Source: JACVRW01 sp963819115 | GTDB lineage: Bacteria > Actinomycetota > Thermoleophilia > Solirubrobacterales > Thermoleophilaceae | Reading direction: 5' to 3' | Length of the DNA: 64,000 nucleotides | NCBI GenBank assembly: GCA_963819115.1 | Contig: CAWFUR010000012.1 | Location: 62,001-126,000 of the forward strand | In this document: in pieces, positions 34,465-43,710 of the stretch | Position numbering within the stretch: position 1 is the stretch's first letter | Layout of the letters: each line of letters starts with the position of its first letter | Notes under the pieces: model-generated | The model's database searches: none | Told to the model about the DNA's origin: nothing | Seen by the model: the letters and a program-made list of their open reading frames with translations, nothing else | Translations under genes and position numbers: made by a program

Positions 34465-35577
34465 ATGCCGGACGACGGTCGGGGCCACTACAAGATCTTC
34501 CTCGGCATGGCCGCGGGGGTGGGTAAGACGTACCGGATGCTCCAGGAGGGGCGCGCGGCGCAGGCGGACGGGCGCGACGTGGTGGCCGGCGTGCTCGAGA
34601 CCCACGGCCGCGCGGAGACCGCGGCCCAGGCCGAGGGCCTCGAGATCCTCCCCCGGAGGGAGGTGGAGTACCGCGGCGCACGGCTCGAGGAGATGGACCT
34701 GCCTGCGGTCTTTCACCGCGCGCCGGAGCTTTGCCTGGTGGACGAGCTCGCCCACACGAACGCGCCGGGCCTCGAGCACGCCAAGCGCTACCAGGACATC
34801 GAGGACGTGCTCGACGCAGGGATCGACGTGTTCTCGACGGTGAACGTGCAGCACCTGGAGAGCCTGAACGACCAGGTGGCTGAGCTCACAGGCGTGCGGG
34901 TGAAGGAGACCTTTCCCGACCAGGTGCTCTCGGCGGCGGACGAGGTGGTGCTGGTGGACCTGACCCCCGAGGCGCTCACGCAGCGGCTGCGCGAGGGGAG
35001 GGTCTATCCGCCGGAGCGCGTGCCCACCGCGCTGAACAGCTTCTTCCGCGTGGAGAACCTGTCGGCGCTGCGGGAGGTGGCGCTGCGCCAGGTGGCCGAG
35101 GATGTGGAGGCCAAGCGCCTCGTCACGCCGGCGGAGGCGCTTGGCACCCGCGAGGAGGCGCTGTTCGGGGAGGCGCCACAGCCCGTGGCGGAGCGGGTCC
35201 TGGCGCTGGTGCGCCCGGGCGACTCAGCCCAGCGGCTGGTGCGGCGGGCCTGGCGCTCGAGCCAGCGCCTGGCCGCCGACCTCGACCTCCTCTACGTGGC
35301 GCCGCCGGGCGCGCCGCCCAGAGGGGACGAGCGCGAGGCGCTGGAGTCGCTCCGACGGCTCGCGTCCGTCCTGGGTGCCTCGCTCCTGGTGGAGGTGGAC
35401 GACCACGTGGCCGAGGCCGCTGCCCGGGTGGCCGCCGAGCGCGGCACCACGTACGTGCTCATGGGCCGGCCGCGGCCCCGGCGCGGACCGCGCCGCCTTG
35501 AGGAGTCGCTTGCGGAGGGGCTGCTGCGGAGACTGCCGGGCGTGGACCTGCGCATCGTGGCCGACCCCCGGCAGTGA
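34465..35577 (+). CDS. KdpD N-terminal sensor domain plus Usp domain, encoded as a separate protein
   Basis: A 370-residue soluble protein equal to the cytoplasmic N-terminal half of KdpD. It contains the KdpD signature domain with a P-loop (GMAAGVGKTYRMLQEG, Lys21), VDELAHTNAPG, FSTVNVQHLESLNDQV and DLTPEALTQRLREGRVY. A Usp-like domain of about 110 residues (RLAADLDLLYVAPPGAP to DLRIVADPRQ) follows. There is no kinase or membrane segment; those are in the 27754-29133 protein. In full-length KdpD this part senses or tunes the signal, and Usp domains of some KdpD bind c-di-AMP; neither is shown here. It lies 20 bases after kdpB. Confidence 0.9.
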   Translation: MPDDGRGHYKIFLGMAAGVGKTYRMLQEGRAAQADGRDVVAGVLETHGRAETAAQAEGLEILPRREVEYRGARLEEMDLPAVFHRAPELCLVDELAHTNAPGLEHAKRYQDIEDVLDAGIDVFSTVNVQHLESLNDQVAELTGVRVKETFPDQVLSAADEVVLVDLTPEALTQRLREGRVYPPERVPTALNSFFRVENLSALREVALRQVAEDVEAKRLVTPAEALGTREEALFGEAPQPVAERVLALVRPGDSAQRLVRRAWRSSQRLAADLDLLYVAPPGAPPRGDEREALESLRRLASVLGASLLVEVDDHVAEAAARVAAERGTTYVLMGRPRPRRGPRRLEESLAEGLLRRLPGVDLRIVADPRQ

Positions 35578-36579
35578 TTATTCGTCGGGGTAGGACACGC
35601 CGACCTGGGCCCGGATCTCGTCCATGGTGTGCATTACCTCGAGCGTGCCGCGCCAGCTCATGCGCGGGCTCTCCGTCTCGCCCGCGGCCACGCGGCGCGC
35701 CACCTCGGCGGCCTCGAATTGAAGGCCCTTCGCGAGTGGATGCGAGAACGTCCAGGCATCCCCGTCACGGCGGGTGACCGTGAACGACGCCGGGCCGTAG
35801 AAGCGTCCCTCCACCTCGATCCGCCCCTCGGTGCCCGAGATCGCGGCGCGCGTGGGGGTCTGTGCCCAGAGCGTGGTGCTGAGCACCGCCTGGGTGCGCC
35901 CGCCGTAGCCGAGCACCGCGCTCGTCTGGCCGTCCACTCCGGTCTCGGTGAGCACCCCGGCCGCCTGCACGGTCACCGGAGGGCCGAGCAGGTCGTGGGC
36001 GAAGGAGACCGGGTAGACGCCAAGATCCAGGAGCGCGCCGCCGGCCAGCTCAGGCGCGAACAGCCGGTGGCCGGCATCGAAGGCGAACCACTGGCCGTGA
36101 TCGGCGGTGAGCAGCAGCGGCTCGCCGATCGCGCCGTCCGCGAGCACGCGGTGCAGCTCGGCCACGTGGGGGAGGAAGCGCGTCCACATGGCCTCCATGG
36201 CGAACACGCCCGCCGCCCGGGCCGCGTCCAGGACCTCGCGCGCCTCGGCCTCGTTGCGAGTGAAGGCCTTCTCCACCAGCACGTGACGGCCCGCGGCGAT
36301 GGCCAGGAGCGCCTGTTCGCGGTGCTCGGAGTGGGGCGTGGCCACGTAGACCGCCTCCACGGCCGGGTCGGCCACGAGCGAGTCGTAGCTCCCGTGCGCG
36401 GTGGGCACGCCGTGGGCGGCGGCGAAGGCGCCGGCCCGCGCCGCGTCGCGGGACCCCACCGCCACCACATGTCCGCGCGTGTGCTCGCGCACCGCGGCCG
36501 CGAACTGGGCGGCGATCCCGCCCGGCCCGAGGATGCCCCAGCGCAGGGGCGGAGCGGAGAGCGGATCCTCGGCGGTCAC
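35578..36579 (-). CDS. Gfo/Idh/MocA-family NAD(P)-dependent oxidoreductase
   Basis: A 333-residue dehydrogenase of the glucose-fructose oxidoreductase family. The N-terminal Rossmann fold (WGILGPGGIAAQFA, with GxGxxA-like spacing), ATPHSEHREQALLAIAAGRHVLVEKAF (the EKP-like catalytic lysine motif appears as EKAF), and a C-terminal alpha/beta domain (GGALLDLGVYPVSFAHDLLG) are seen. The closest type is trans-1,2-dihydrobenzene-1,2-diol dehydrogenase-like. The substrate is a sugar or diol and cannot be fixed. It overlaps the upstream quinone reductase by 4 bases. Its stop directly abuts that of the convergent sensor gene. Confidence 0.85.
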   Translation of the reverse strand: MTAEDPLSAPPLRWGILGPGGIAAQFAAAVREHTRGHVVAVGSRDAARAGAFAAAHGVPTAHGSYDSLVADPAVEAVYVATPHSEHREQALLAIAAGRHVLVEKAFTRNEAEAREVLDAARAAGVFAMEAMWTRFLPHVAELHRVLADGAIGEPLLLTADHGQWFAFDAGHRLFAPELAGGALLDLGVYPVSFAHDLLGPPVTVQAAGVLTETGVDGQTSAVLGYGGRTQAVLSTTLWAQTPTRAAISGTEGRIEVEGRFYGPASFTVTRRDGDAWTFSHPLAKGLQFEAAEVARRVAAGETESPRMSWRGTLEVMHTMDEIRAQVGVSYPDE

Positions 36580-37526
36580 GCGGCCGGGTCCAGCAGCAGC
36601 TTGCCGCTGGTCCGGCGCGCCGCCAGGTCCTCGTGCGCCCTGCGCACCTCGGACATCGGGTAGGTCTCGCCCACCTGCGGCCGCAGCTCGCCCCGCACCG
36701 TGCGCTCGAAGAGGTCCGCCAGCGGCTCCTCCATCATCTCCCGCCGCCCGAGGCAGTGCATCAGCCAGAAGCCCACCACCGCACGGCTCTTTCGCATCAG
36801 CCGGCCGGTGCGCAGCTCGCTCTGCTCGCGCCCGGAGATTCCGTAGACCACGATCCGGCCGAAGGGCGCGAGCGCCTCGAGGGCCGAGTCGAACATCCGC
36901 CCGCCGGACATCTCCAGCACCACGTCCACCTGGTTGCCCCCGTTGGCCTCGAGGATGGCGGCGGTGAGATCCTCGGCGGCAGGGTCGATCGCCGCGTCCG
37001 CGCCCAGCTCCAGCGTCCTGGCCCGCTTCTCCTCGGAGCTGGCCGTGGCGATCACGCGGCCGGCTCCGAACGGCCTGGCCAGCTGAAGCGCCAGGCTGCC
37101 CACGCCGCCGGCCCCGGACACCACCACCACGCTCTCGCCGGCGCCGAGCTTGGCCGAGGTGCGGTACAGGTGCCAGGCCGTGAGGCCCTGGATCAGGAGC
37201 GCCAGCGCGGCGCCGTCGTCCAGGCCATCGGGAATCGGGAAGGTCTGGTCGGCGCGCGCCACGGCCCGCTCGGCGTAGCCCCCGGAGCGCAGCAGGGAGA
37301 TCACGCGGCGGCCGTCCGGGCCGGTGCCCGCCACCTCACCGCCCAGCACGTACGGCAGCTCGTACTTCGCGATGTAGCTGTCCTCGCGCTGGTGGATGTC
37401 CGCGAAGTTGAGCCCGGCGGTGGACACGTCCACGAGCAGCTCGCCCTCCCCCGGAACGGGCGCGGGCAGGTCCACCACGTTCAGCACCTCGGGACCGCCG
37501 AACTGCTCGATCTGAACGGCGCGCAT
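36576..37526 (-). CDS. Quinone oxidoreductase-like zinc-independent MDR
   Basis: A 316-residue medium-chain dehydrogenase/reductase of the quinone oxidoreductase class, starting at the ATG giving MRAVQIEQFGGPEVL. The NADP-binding motif SGAGGVGSLALQLAR, the substrate-domain start TAGLNFADIHQRED, and AILEANGGNQVDVVLEMSGG are characteristic. No catalytic-zinc cysteine/histidine set is seen. The enzyme reduces quinones or enones with NADPH. It is the first gene of a two-gene unit with the Gfo/Idh oxidoreductase. Confidence 0.88.
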   Translation of the reverse strand: MRAVQIEQFGGPEVLNVVDLPAPVPGEGELLVDVSTAGLNFADIHQREDSYIAKYELPYVLGGEVAGTGPDGRRVISLLRSGGYAERAVARADQTFPIPDGLDDGAALALLIQGLTAWHLYRTSAKLGAGESVVVVSGAGGVGSLALQLARPFGAGRVIATASSEEKRARTLELGADAAIDPAAEDLTAAILEANGGNQVDVVLEMSGGRMFDSALEALAPFGRIVVYGISGREQSELRTGRLMRKSRAVVGFWLMHCLGRREMMEEPLADLFERTVRGELRPQVGETYPMSEVRRAHEDLAARRTSGKLLLDPAA

Positions 37527-37541
37527 GGGCCGGAACACTAC

Positions 37542-37580
37542 GAGGAGCGCAGCCCGATCGTTGATCGGGTGAGCACCGCA
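37542..37580 (+). repeat. Dispersed intergenic repeat, copy 5 (short form)
   Basis: Short copy: GAGGAGCGCAGCCCGATCG, loop TT, then GATCGGGTGAGCACCGCA. Hairpin arms CCCGATC/GATCGGG are intact; the loop is GTT instead of GGT. It lies between two same-strand genes. Confidence 0.75.
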
Positions 37581-37590
37581 GGATGCCTTC

Positions 37591-38457
37591 CTATGCAGCG
37601 GGCACGGCTCTGGCTTCGGCGGTCTCGGCGGCGATGCGTGAGGCAATGCGCCTGGTCGCGTCCATCAGGTAGGTGAGGCTGCCCTCGTCCTCGAGCGGGC
37701 GGCCCACGAACACCACGAGCATTCCCGCGCGGACCTCGAAGCAGGGCGCGAGGGGGTGCTCGGCCAGCCAGACCACGAGGCTCGGGGACAGGAGCTGACG
37801 CGCCATGTTCTCGTCCTGTCCGTTGTCCACCAGCACCTCGTAGCGGCGCGAGAAGGCCACGCTCTCCAGCTCGATGGCCCGGGTGCCGGACCGCCGCCAG
37901 TCGGGCGCGCCCGGGATCAGGCCGCGGTGAGGGCGGAGGAACAGGCCCTTGAAGGTGGCCATCGAGGGCTCCAGGTCAGCCACGCAGAGGGTCATGCGGT
38001 GCCGGGAGCGCGCGCGGCCGAGCTGGATCGAGTTCGGGTCCCGGCCCTCCTCGATCTCCTCCCATACGTACTGGCCGATGCCCCCGGTGAGCCGCGGCTC
38101 ACCGGGCAGCGTGCCGGTCATCCAGTGCTCGCACCAGCGGCGATCGCCCGCCCCAAGGAGGGGCGTGAGCGGCAGCAGGCCGGAGCGCGGCCAGTAGACC
38201 AGGCCCAGCGAGCGTGCGTAGTGGCGGTAGAAGCGCTCGCCGGCGGCGCGATCGGCCACCACGGCGCTAACCGCGAGCACGAGGGCCACCACCACGAGCG
38301 GCCCGGCGACCATGATCGGAAGGTCACGCCGGGAAGCGCCGAAGGCGAACACGGCGACGGATCCGAACACCGCCGTGTAGGCGCCGGCCCGGCTGTACAG
38401 GTAGGAGCGGAACAGGTCCCCACGGCCGCTGTCCGCGTTCGTCGGGGAGCGGGTCAC
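37591..38457 (-). CDS. Membrane protein of unknown function, DUF3137-like, partner of LemA
   Basis: A 288-residue protein with two early TM segments (AYTAVFGSVAVFAFGA, IMVAGPLVVVALVLAVSAVVAD) followed by a soluble domain that ends with GMLVVFVGRPL and a helix. The arrangement is reminiscent of the DUF3137 family, which is found with LemA in other bacteria. The GTG start is 7 bases after the lemA stop, so the two are in one operon. Function is unproven; family assignment is weak. Confidence 0.6.
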   Translation of the reverse strand: MTRSPTNADSGRGDLFRSYLYSRAGAYTAVFGSVAVFAFGASRRDLPIMVAGPLVVVALVLAVSAVVADRAAGERFYRHYARSLGLVYWPRSGLLPLTPLLGAGDRRWCEHWMTGTLPGEPRLTGGIGQYVWEEIEEGRDPNSIQLGRARSRHRMTLCVADLEPSMATFKGLFLRPHRGLIPGAPDWRRSGTRAIELESVAFSRRYEVLVDNGQDENMARQLLSPSLVVWLAEHPLAPCFEVRAGMLVVFVGRPLEDEGSLTYLMDATRRIASRIAAETAEARAVPAA

Positions 38458-38464
38458 GACGCCC

Positions 38465-39022
38465 TCAGAAGGCGACGCGCGGAACCGCGCGCTCGGCCGC
38501 CACCTCGATCTCGAAGAAGTCCCTGGTGCGGAAGGACATCGGTCCGGCGATCAGCAGCGTGGGGAACACCTGGACGCGGGTGTTGTAGGCCTGCACGTTG
38601 GCGTTGTAGATGCGCCGCGAGGCCTGGATCTCGTCCTCGATCTCGGCCAGCTCGCCCTGGAGCTTCTGGTAGCTCTCGGCCGCCCGCAGCTCGGGGTAGG
38701 CCTCGGCCAGGGCGTTCACCGCGCCGAGCGCGGTGGTGAGCTTCGCCTCGGCCCGCTCCACCTCGTCCGGGCCGCCGTGGGCGGCCTCGGCCGCGCCTCG
38801 TGCCTCGGTCACGGCCTCGAGGGTGGACCGCTCGTGCGCCGCGTAGCCCTTCACCGTCTCCACGAGGTTCGGCACCAGGTCGTGGCGGCGCTTCAGCTGC
38901 ACGTCCACGCCGCTCCACGACTCGTCCACCTTGTTCCTCGAGCCGATGAGCGCGTTGTAGGACAGCACCGCCCAGAGCGCCGACAGGGCCAGGACGCCGA
39001 GAAGGATGTATAGGCCGGTCAT
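38465..39022 (-). CDS. lemA: LemA-family protein
   Basis: A 185-residue protein with one N-terminal membrane helix (LYILLGVLALSALWAVLSY) and the LemA core: NALIGSRNKVDESWSGVDVQLKRRHDLVPNLVETVKGY, then helical repeats and YNANVQAYNTRVQVFPTLLI. I chose the ATG giving MTGLYILL because longer readings lose family resemblance. LemA proteins project a helical bundle outside the cell; their biochemical role is not established. It is followed by a DUF3137-like protein. Confidence 0.92.
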   Translation of the reverse strand: MTGLYILLGVLALSALWAVLSYNALIGSRNKVDESWSGVDVQLKRRHDLVPNLVETVKGYAAHERSTLEAVTEARGAAEAAHGGPDEVERAEAKLTTALGAVNALAEAYPELRAAESYQKLQGELAEIEDEIQASRRIYNANVQAYNTRVQVFPTLLIAGPMSFRTRDFFEIEVAAERAVPRVAF

Positions 39023-39083
39023 GGGAGCGTTATCGGCCGCATGGGGGCTCTCCCTGAGAGCCCTAGCTAGGCTCTCCGCCCCT

Positions 39084-40022
39084 ATGAGCCTCACTGTTGT
39101 CGGTTCGATCGCCTTCGACGCGGTCAAGACCCCCTTCGGCGAGCGCGAGCGCATGCTCGGCGGCTCGGCCACCCACTTCTCGCTGGCGGCGAGCTTCTTC
39201 ACCGACGTCCGCGTGGTCGGACCGGTGGGCGAGGACTTCGGCGACGCGGAGTACGCCGTGCTGCGGGACCGCGGAGTGAACACCGACGACATCGAGGAGG
39301 TGGAGGGCGGCCGGACGTTCTTCTGGAAGGGCGAGTACGAGTGGAACCTGAACATCAGGCACACGCTCGACACGCAGCTGAACGTGTTCGGCGAGTTCGC
39401 GCCCAAGCTCTCCGAGGCCTCGCGCTCGGCCGACGCGCTCTTCCTGGCGAACATCCAGCCCGACCTGCAGCGCGAGGTGCGGGAACAGTGCCCGGACGTG
39501 AAGCTCGCCGGACTCGACTCGATGAACCTGTGGATCGAGACGGCACGCGACTCCCTGGTTCGCACGATCGGGACCGTGGACGTCCTCTTCATGAACGACG
39601 ACGAGGTCCGGATGCTCACCGAGCAGCCGACCCTGCTGAAGGCGGCACGCACCCTGATGGAGATGGGCCCGTCCACCGTTGTGGTCAAGCAGGGGGAGTA
39701 CGGCGCCGCCCTGTTCACCGGGGAGGGGCCGGGGTTCTTCTCTCTTCCGGCCTATCCGCTGGAGACGGTGATCGACCCCACCGGCGCGGGCGACAGCTTC
39801 GCCGGCGGCTTCCTCGGCTACCTCGTGTCCGAGGGCTCGCCCACCGACGACGCCTCCCTGCGCCGGGCGATGACCTACGGATCGGTGCTCGCCTCCTTCA
39901 ACGTCGAGCAGTTCGGCACCGAGCGCGTTCAGACGCTCACCCGTGCCGAGGTGGACGCCCGCTACGACGAGTTCCGGCGGATGACGGCGATCGACGACGT
40001 GGCCACCGTCCAGGATCACTGA
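39084..40022 (+). CDS. PfkB-family carbohydrate/nucleoside kinase
   Basis: A 312-residue ribokinase-type kinase, starting at the ATG giving MSLTVVGSIAFDAVKTP. GGSATHFSLAASFF and VRVVGPVGEDFGD mark the N-terminal substrate domain. DPTGAGDSFAGGFLGYLVSE carries the PfkB signature 2 with the catalytic Asp. FMNDDEVRMLT and VVVKQGEYGAALF are also typical. The substrate is not recognisable; adenosine-kinase-like or sugar-kinase-like activity is possible. It stands alone, divergent from lemA with 61 bases between starts. Confidence 0.87.
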   Translation: MSLTVVGSIAFDAVKTPFGERERMLGGSATHFSLAASFFTDVRVVGPVGEDFGDAEYAVLRDRGVNTDDIEEVEGGRTFFWKGEYEWNLNIRHTLDTQLNVFGEFAPKLSEASRSADALFLANIQPDLQREVREQCPDVKLAGLDSMNLWIETARDSLVRTIGTVDVLFMNDDEVRMLTEQPTLLKAARTLMEMGPSTVVVKQGEYGAALFTGEGPGFFSLPAYPLETVIDPTGAGDSFAGGFLGYLVSEGSPTDDASLRRAMTYGSVLASFNVEQFGTERVQTLTRAEVDARYDEFRRMTAIDDVATVQDH

Positions 40023-40121
40023 GTCCCCAGGCGCGCGGCCGGGGATGACCGGCGTGAGCCCCCGGATGACATTGGCGCGCTCGGGTGGATTCCCGGGCCG
40101 CCGTGGGGGTACCATCCTCTG

Positions 40122-40409
40122 ATGCACGGCTTCTGGGCGATCTTCTGGCTTGCGCTCGTGATGAAGATCCCGATCTGCCTGCTGCTCTACATCGTGTGGT
40201 GGGCGGTGAAGGACCCGCCCGTGGCCGAGATCGCCGACGACGGTGATGGCGGCTCGGACCGCCACGGCCCCGGACCGCGCCGGCCCAGGCCGCAGCCTCC
40301 CCGGAGAGGTCCGCACGGCGATCCGCCCCCGGCCGCGCCCGCGCGCGTGCGGGTGGCGTCACCGCAGCCTCGAGTGCCCGACGGGCACTCTCCTCCGGAC
40401 CCTTCCTGA
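40122..40409 (+). CDS. Small membrane protein with Pro-rich tail (95 aa)
   Basis: ATG at 40122 begins a short hydrophobic segment (FWAIFWLALVMKIPICLLLYIVWWAV) that forms one TM helix, followed by an acidic linker (DPPVAEIADDGDGGSD) and a Pro/Arg-rich tail. The tail composition is low-complexity, so the 3' end of the real gene is uncertain, but the TM part looks genuine. No function can be named. Confidence 0.5.
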   Translation: MHGFWAIFWLALVMKIPICLLLYIVWWAVKDPPVAEIADDGDGGSDRHGPGPRRPRPQPPRRGPHGDPPPAAPARVRVASPQPRVPDGHSPPDPS

Positions 40410-40417
40410 GCCTGGGA

Positions 40418-40639
40418 CTACGCCGCGCGGCGGCGGCGCGGCTCGTAGGTGGCGCAGCTCTCGTGGGCCACGGCGCCGCCCCCAAGGCGGAGGCGCGGGT
40501 CCTTGTGCGAAACGCCACGACCACAGACCGCGCACACCGGACGCCCGCCCCTGGGGGTGGCCATGGCCCTGCGGATGTTCTCGACGAGGTCGACCATTGT
40601 GAGCGGAGGCGGATGTCCCTCCACCCATACCTTCGGCAT
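40418..40639 (-). CDS. Small zinc-ribbon-like protein (73 aa)
   Basis: The conserved-looking part is VCAVCGRGVSHKDPRLR with a later HESC, giving C-x2-C...H...C spacing that could hold one zinc ion. The start could be the ATG at 40639 or the internal ATG at 40597 (MVDLVENIRRAM). Short, basic and cytoplasmic. There is no named family; it might be a regulator or ribosome-associated protein. Confidence 0.5.
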   Translation of the reverse strand: MPKVWVEGHPPPLTMVDLVENIRRAMATPRGGRPVCAVCGRGVSHKDPRLRLGGGAVAHESCATYEPRRRRAA

Positions 40640-40701
40640 CGCACCGGCGGATCAGGTGACTTGTCGGTGAAATTGCGTCCCCGTTCGGTAGCTTTCGCGC
40701 T

Positions 40702-40929
40702 GTGAACGCCTTCTACGTCTGCGGCGGGCTGCTGGCGGTCTGGGCCGTCACGGTCTCAGCCCTGGGGATCACGCGGGAGAACTTTCCCGGCACGGACGGC
40801 GCCGCCAGGATCGTCGGCGCGATCTCCGTGATTCTGGTGATCGCCGCGATCGGCACCGCCATCTACACCGCGGCGCACGAAGAGGACGAGAAGGGCAGCG
40901 ACGTCGCGGCCCTGATTCTTCCCGTCTGA
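40702..40929 (+). CDS. Small membrane protein with two TM helices (75 aa)
   Basis: GTG start. Two hydrophobic helices (FYVCGGLLAVWAVTVSALGI and RIVGAISVILVIAAIGTAIY) flank the charged loop TRENFPGTDGAA, and the C-terminus is acidic (AAHEEDEKGSD). The layout and loop recall small conserved membrane proteins of Thermoleophilia; no function is known. It ends 2 bases before the next gene. Confidence 0.65.
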   Translation: MNAFYVCGGLLAVWAVTVSALGITRENFPGTDGAARIVGAISVILVIAAIGTAIYTAAHEEDEKGSDVAALILPV

Positions 40930-40931
40930 CG

Positions 40932-41258
40932 ATGGCGCCCATCGACGACGGGACAGCCGTGCACTACACCGCTCTCGAGCGAGGCACGCCGGTCTACGGG
41001 TCGGACGAGGTGCTCGCCGGGAGGGTGTTGGAGGTGCTCGACAACTACCGCGAGCACATCTTCGACGGGCTCGTGGTGCAGACCGAGGGCGGCGCGCGCG
41101 TGTTCGTGGACGCGCCCGAGGTCGCCCGCACGGCCGAGCGCGCGGTGACCCTCACCATCACCGCGGCCGAGACCGAGAAGCTGCCGCCGCCGGAGCCGAG
41201 CTCCCCTCCCGTGACGGGCACGGCCAAGCGCCTCTTCGGCGGGCTCCGCCGCCGCTAG
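40932..41258 (+). CDS. PRC-barrel-like small protein (DUF2171-like, 108 aa)
   Basis: A small soluble protein with a beta-rich core typical of PRC-barrel/DUF2171 proteins (GTPVYGSDEVLAGRVLEVLD, then DGLVVQTEGGARVFVDAPEV). The C-terminus is a Pro-rich linker and a basic GGLRRR end. ATG start, 2 bases after the small membrane gene, so they are probably co-translated. The role is likely RNA- or membrane-associated binding, unproven. Confidence 0.65.
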   Translation: MAPIDDGTAVHYTALERGTPVYGSDEVLAGRVLEVLDNYREHIFDGLVVQTEGGARVFVDAPEVARTAERAVTLTITAAETEKLPPPEPSSPPVTGTAKRLFGGLRRR

Positions 41259-41293
41259 GGTCGGGCAGGAACACCAGCGCGACTGAGGGAGCC

Positions 41294-42673
<1,380 letters not shown>

Positions 42674-42679
42674 TGGCAG

Positions 42680-42771
42680 GGTGCGGTGCTCGCCCGATGA
42701 CATGGCTCCGGTGCTCGCCTGATCACCGATCAGGCTGCGCTCCTCGCCGCCGATCGGGCTGCGCTCCTCCC
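42680..42771 (-). repeat. Dispersed intergenic repeat, copy 6
   Basis: A long copy on the minus strand, nearly identical to copy 7, between the convergent stops of gltA and the HD-domain gene. Modules in order on the minus strand: GGAGGAGCGCAGCCCGATCG, GAGGAGCGCAGCCTGATCGG, hairpin GCCTGATC-GGT-GATCAGGC, GAGCACCGGAG, and CATCGGGCGAGCACCGCACC. Confidence 0.88.
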
Positions 42772-42780
42772 TCGGCGCGC

Positions 42781-43566
42781 CTAGATTCTGAAAACAGGCA
42801 CGAGTCTTTTCTCGTGCTCGGCCTCGATGCTGGCCACCACCTCGAGGTGCTCCTCCAGCCCTGAGCCGCGCAGCTTGGTGGCCAGCAGCTCGTCCACCTG
42901 GAAGAGGCCGGAGGAGTTGTTCATCGCGATCTCGATGCGCACGGCCTTGTCCTCGCCCGGTTCGATCGACACGGCGTCGATGGCCGCGGCCGAGAGCGAG
43001 TGGATGTTGGGGCGGCGGGTCTCGAAGGGCACGCGTGAGCGGCCCGAGGCCATGTCGAGCGCGTCGGCCACGCGCAGCACCGCGGCCTCCATCGTGAAGG
43101 GATCGCCGGCGCGGCGGTGGCCGATCACGGCGTGGAGCGCCTCGGCGGTGATCACCGTGCGCTCCGGCTCGGGGTAGACGTCCTCGAGCAGGAGCGGCAG
43201 GCGGTCGGCGGCGAGGAAGAGGCTGAAGGCCTCGTGGTCGGTCCGGTGGATCGACATGCCGGTGTCGTGGAAGAGGCAGCCGGCGGCGATCACCACCTCG
43301 GAGTCGTGGGCCTTCATGCCGTGCTGCGAGACCATCACGGGCTCCACGCCGCCGCGCACCAGGAGCCGGAACAGCCGCAGCGCGATGTTCAGCACGATCC
43401 GGATGTGCACCCAGGAGTGGTCGGACATGCCGAGCCGCTCGGCGTTCACCTGCTGCATGTACCACCAGCCGCGCATCCGCTCGTCGGCGTTGGCAGCGTC
43501 GAGCAGCGCCTGCAGGCGGCGGTTCCCGCGGGTGGGAACACTGATCTCCATCTCGGGAAGGTCCAC
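42781..43566 (-). CDS. HD-domain phosphohydrolase
   Basis: A 261-residue HD-superfamily protein. DSEVVIAAGCLFHDTGMS contains the HD pair; early HSWVHIRIVLNIA and later EALHAVIGHRR and VLRVADALDM supply further metal-binding residues. The family acts on nucleotides such as cyclic dinucleotides or dNTPs, but no hint of the substrate is visible. ATG at 43566; the internal ATG giving MEISVPTRG is an alternative. It is divergent from moaA across a repeat copy. Confidence 0.8.
   Translation of the reverse strand: MDLPEMEISVPTRGNRRLQALLDAANADERMRGWWYMQQVNAERLGMSDHSWVHIRIVLNIALRLFRLLVRGGVEPVMVSQHGMKAHDSEVVIAAGCLFHDTGMSIHRTDHEAFSLFLAADRLPLLLEDVYPEPERTVITAEALHAVIGHRRAGDPFTMEAAVLRVADALDMASGRSRVPFETRRPNIHSLSAAAIDAVSIEPGEDKAVRIEIAMNNSSGLFQVDELLATKLRGSGLEEHLEVVASIEAEHEKRLVPVFRI
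42791..42817 (-). terminator. Terminator-like hairpin inside the 3' end of the HD gene
   Basis: On the minus strand a perfect 7-bp stem (GCACGAG/CTCGTGC, 42817-42798) with a 6-base loop is followed by CCTGTTTTC, a short U-run, before the stop codon at 42783-42781. It resembles an intrinsic terminator embedded in coding sequence. Confidence 0.45.
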
Positions 43567-43590
43567 GGCCGCAAGGGTGGCAGGCCCCGG

Positions 43591-43683
43591 GGAGGAGCGC
43601 AGCCCGATCGGCGGCGAGGAGCGGAGCCTGATCGGTGATCAGGCGAGCACCGGAGCCATGTCATCGGGCGAGCACCGGACCAT
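43591..43683 (+). repeat. Dispersed intergenic repeat, copy 7
   Basis: A long copy between divergent starts of the HD gene and moaA. Modules: GGAGGAGCGCAGCCCGATCG, GAGGAGCGGAGCCTGATCGG, hairpin GCCTGATC-GGT-GATCAGGC, GAGCACCGGAG, CATCGGGCGAGCACCGGACC. It ends 28 bases before the moaA start. Confidence 0.88.
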
Positions 43684-43710
43684 GCCATCGCCCCCGGGTA
43701 CGCTCTTACC

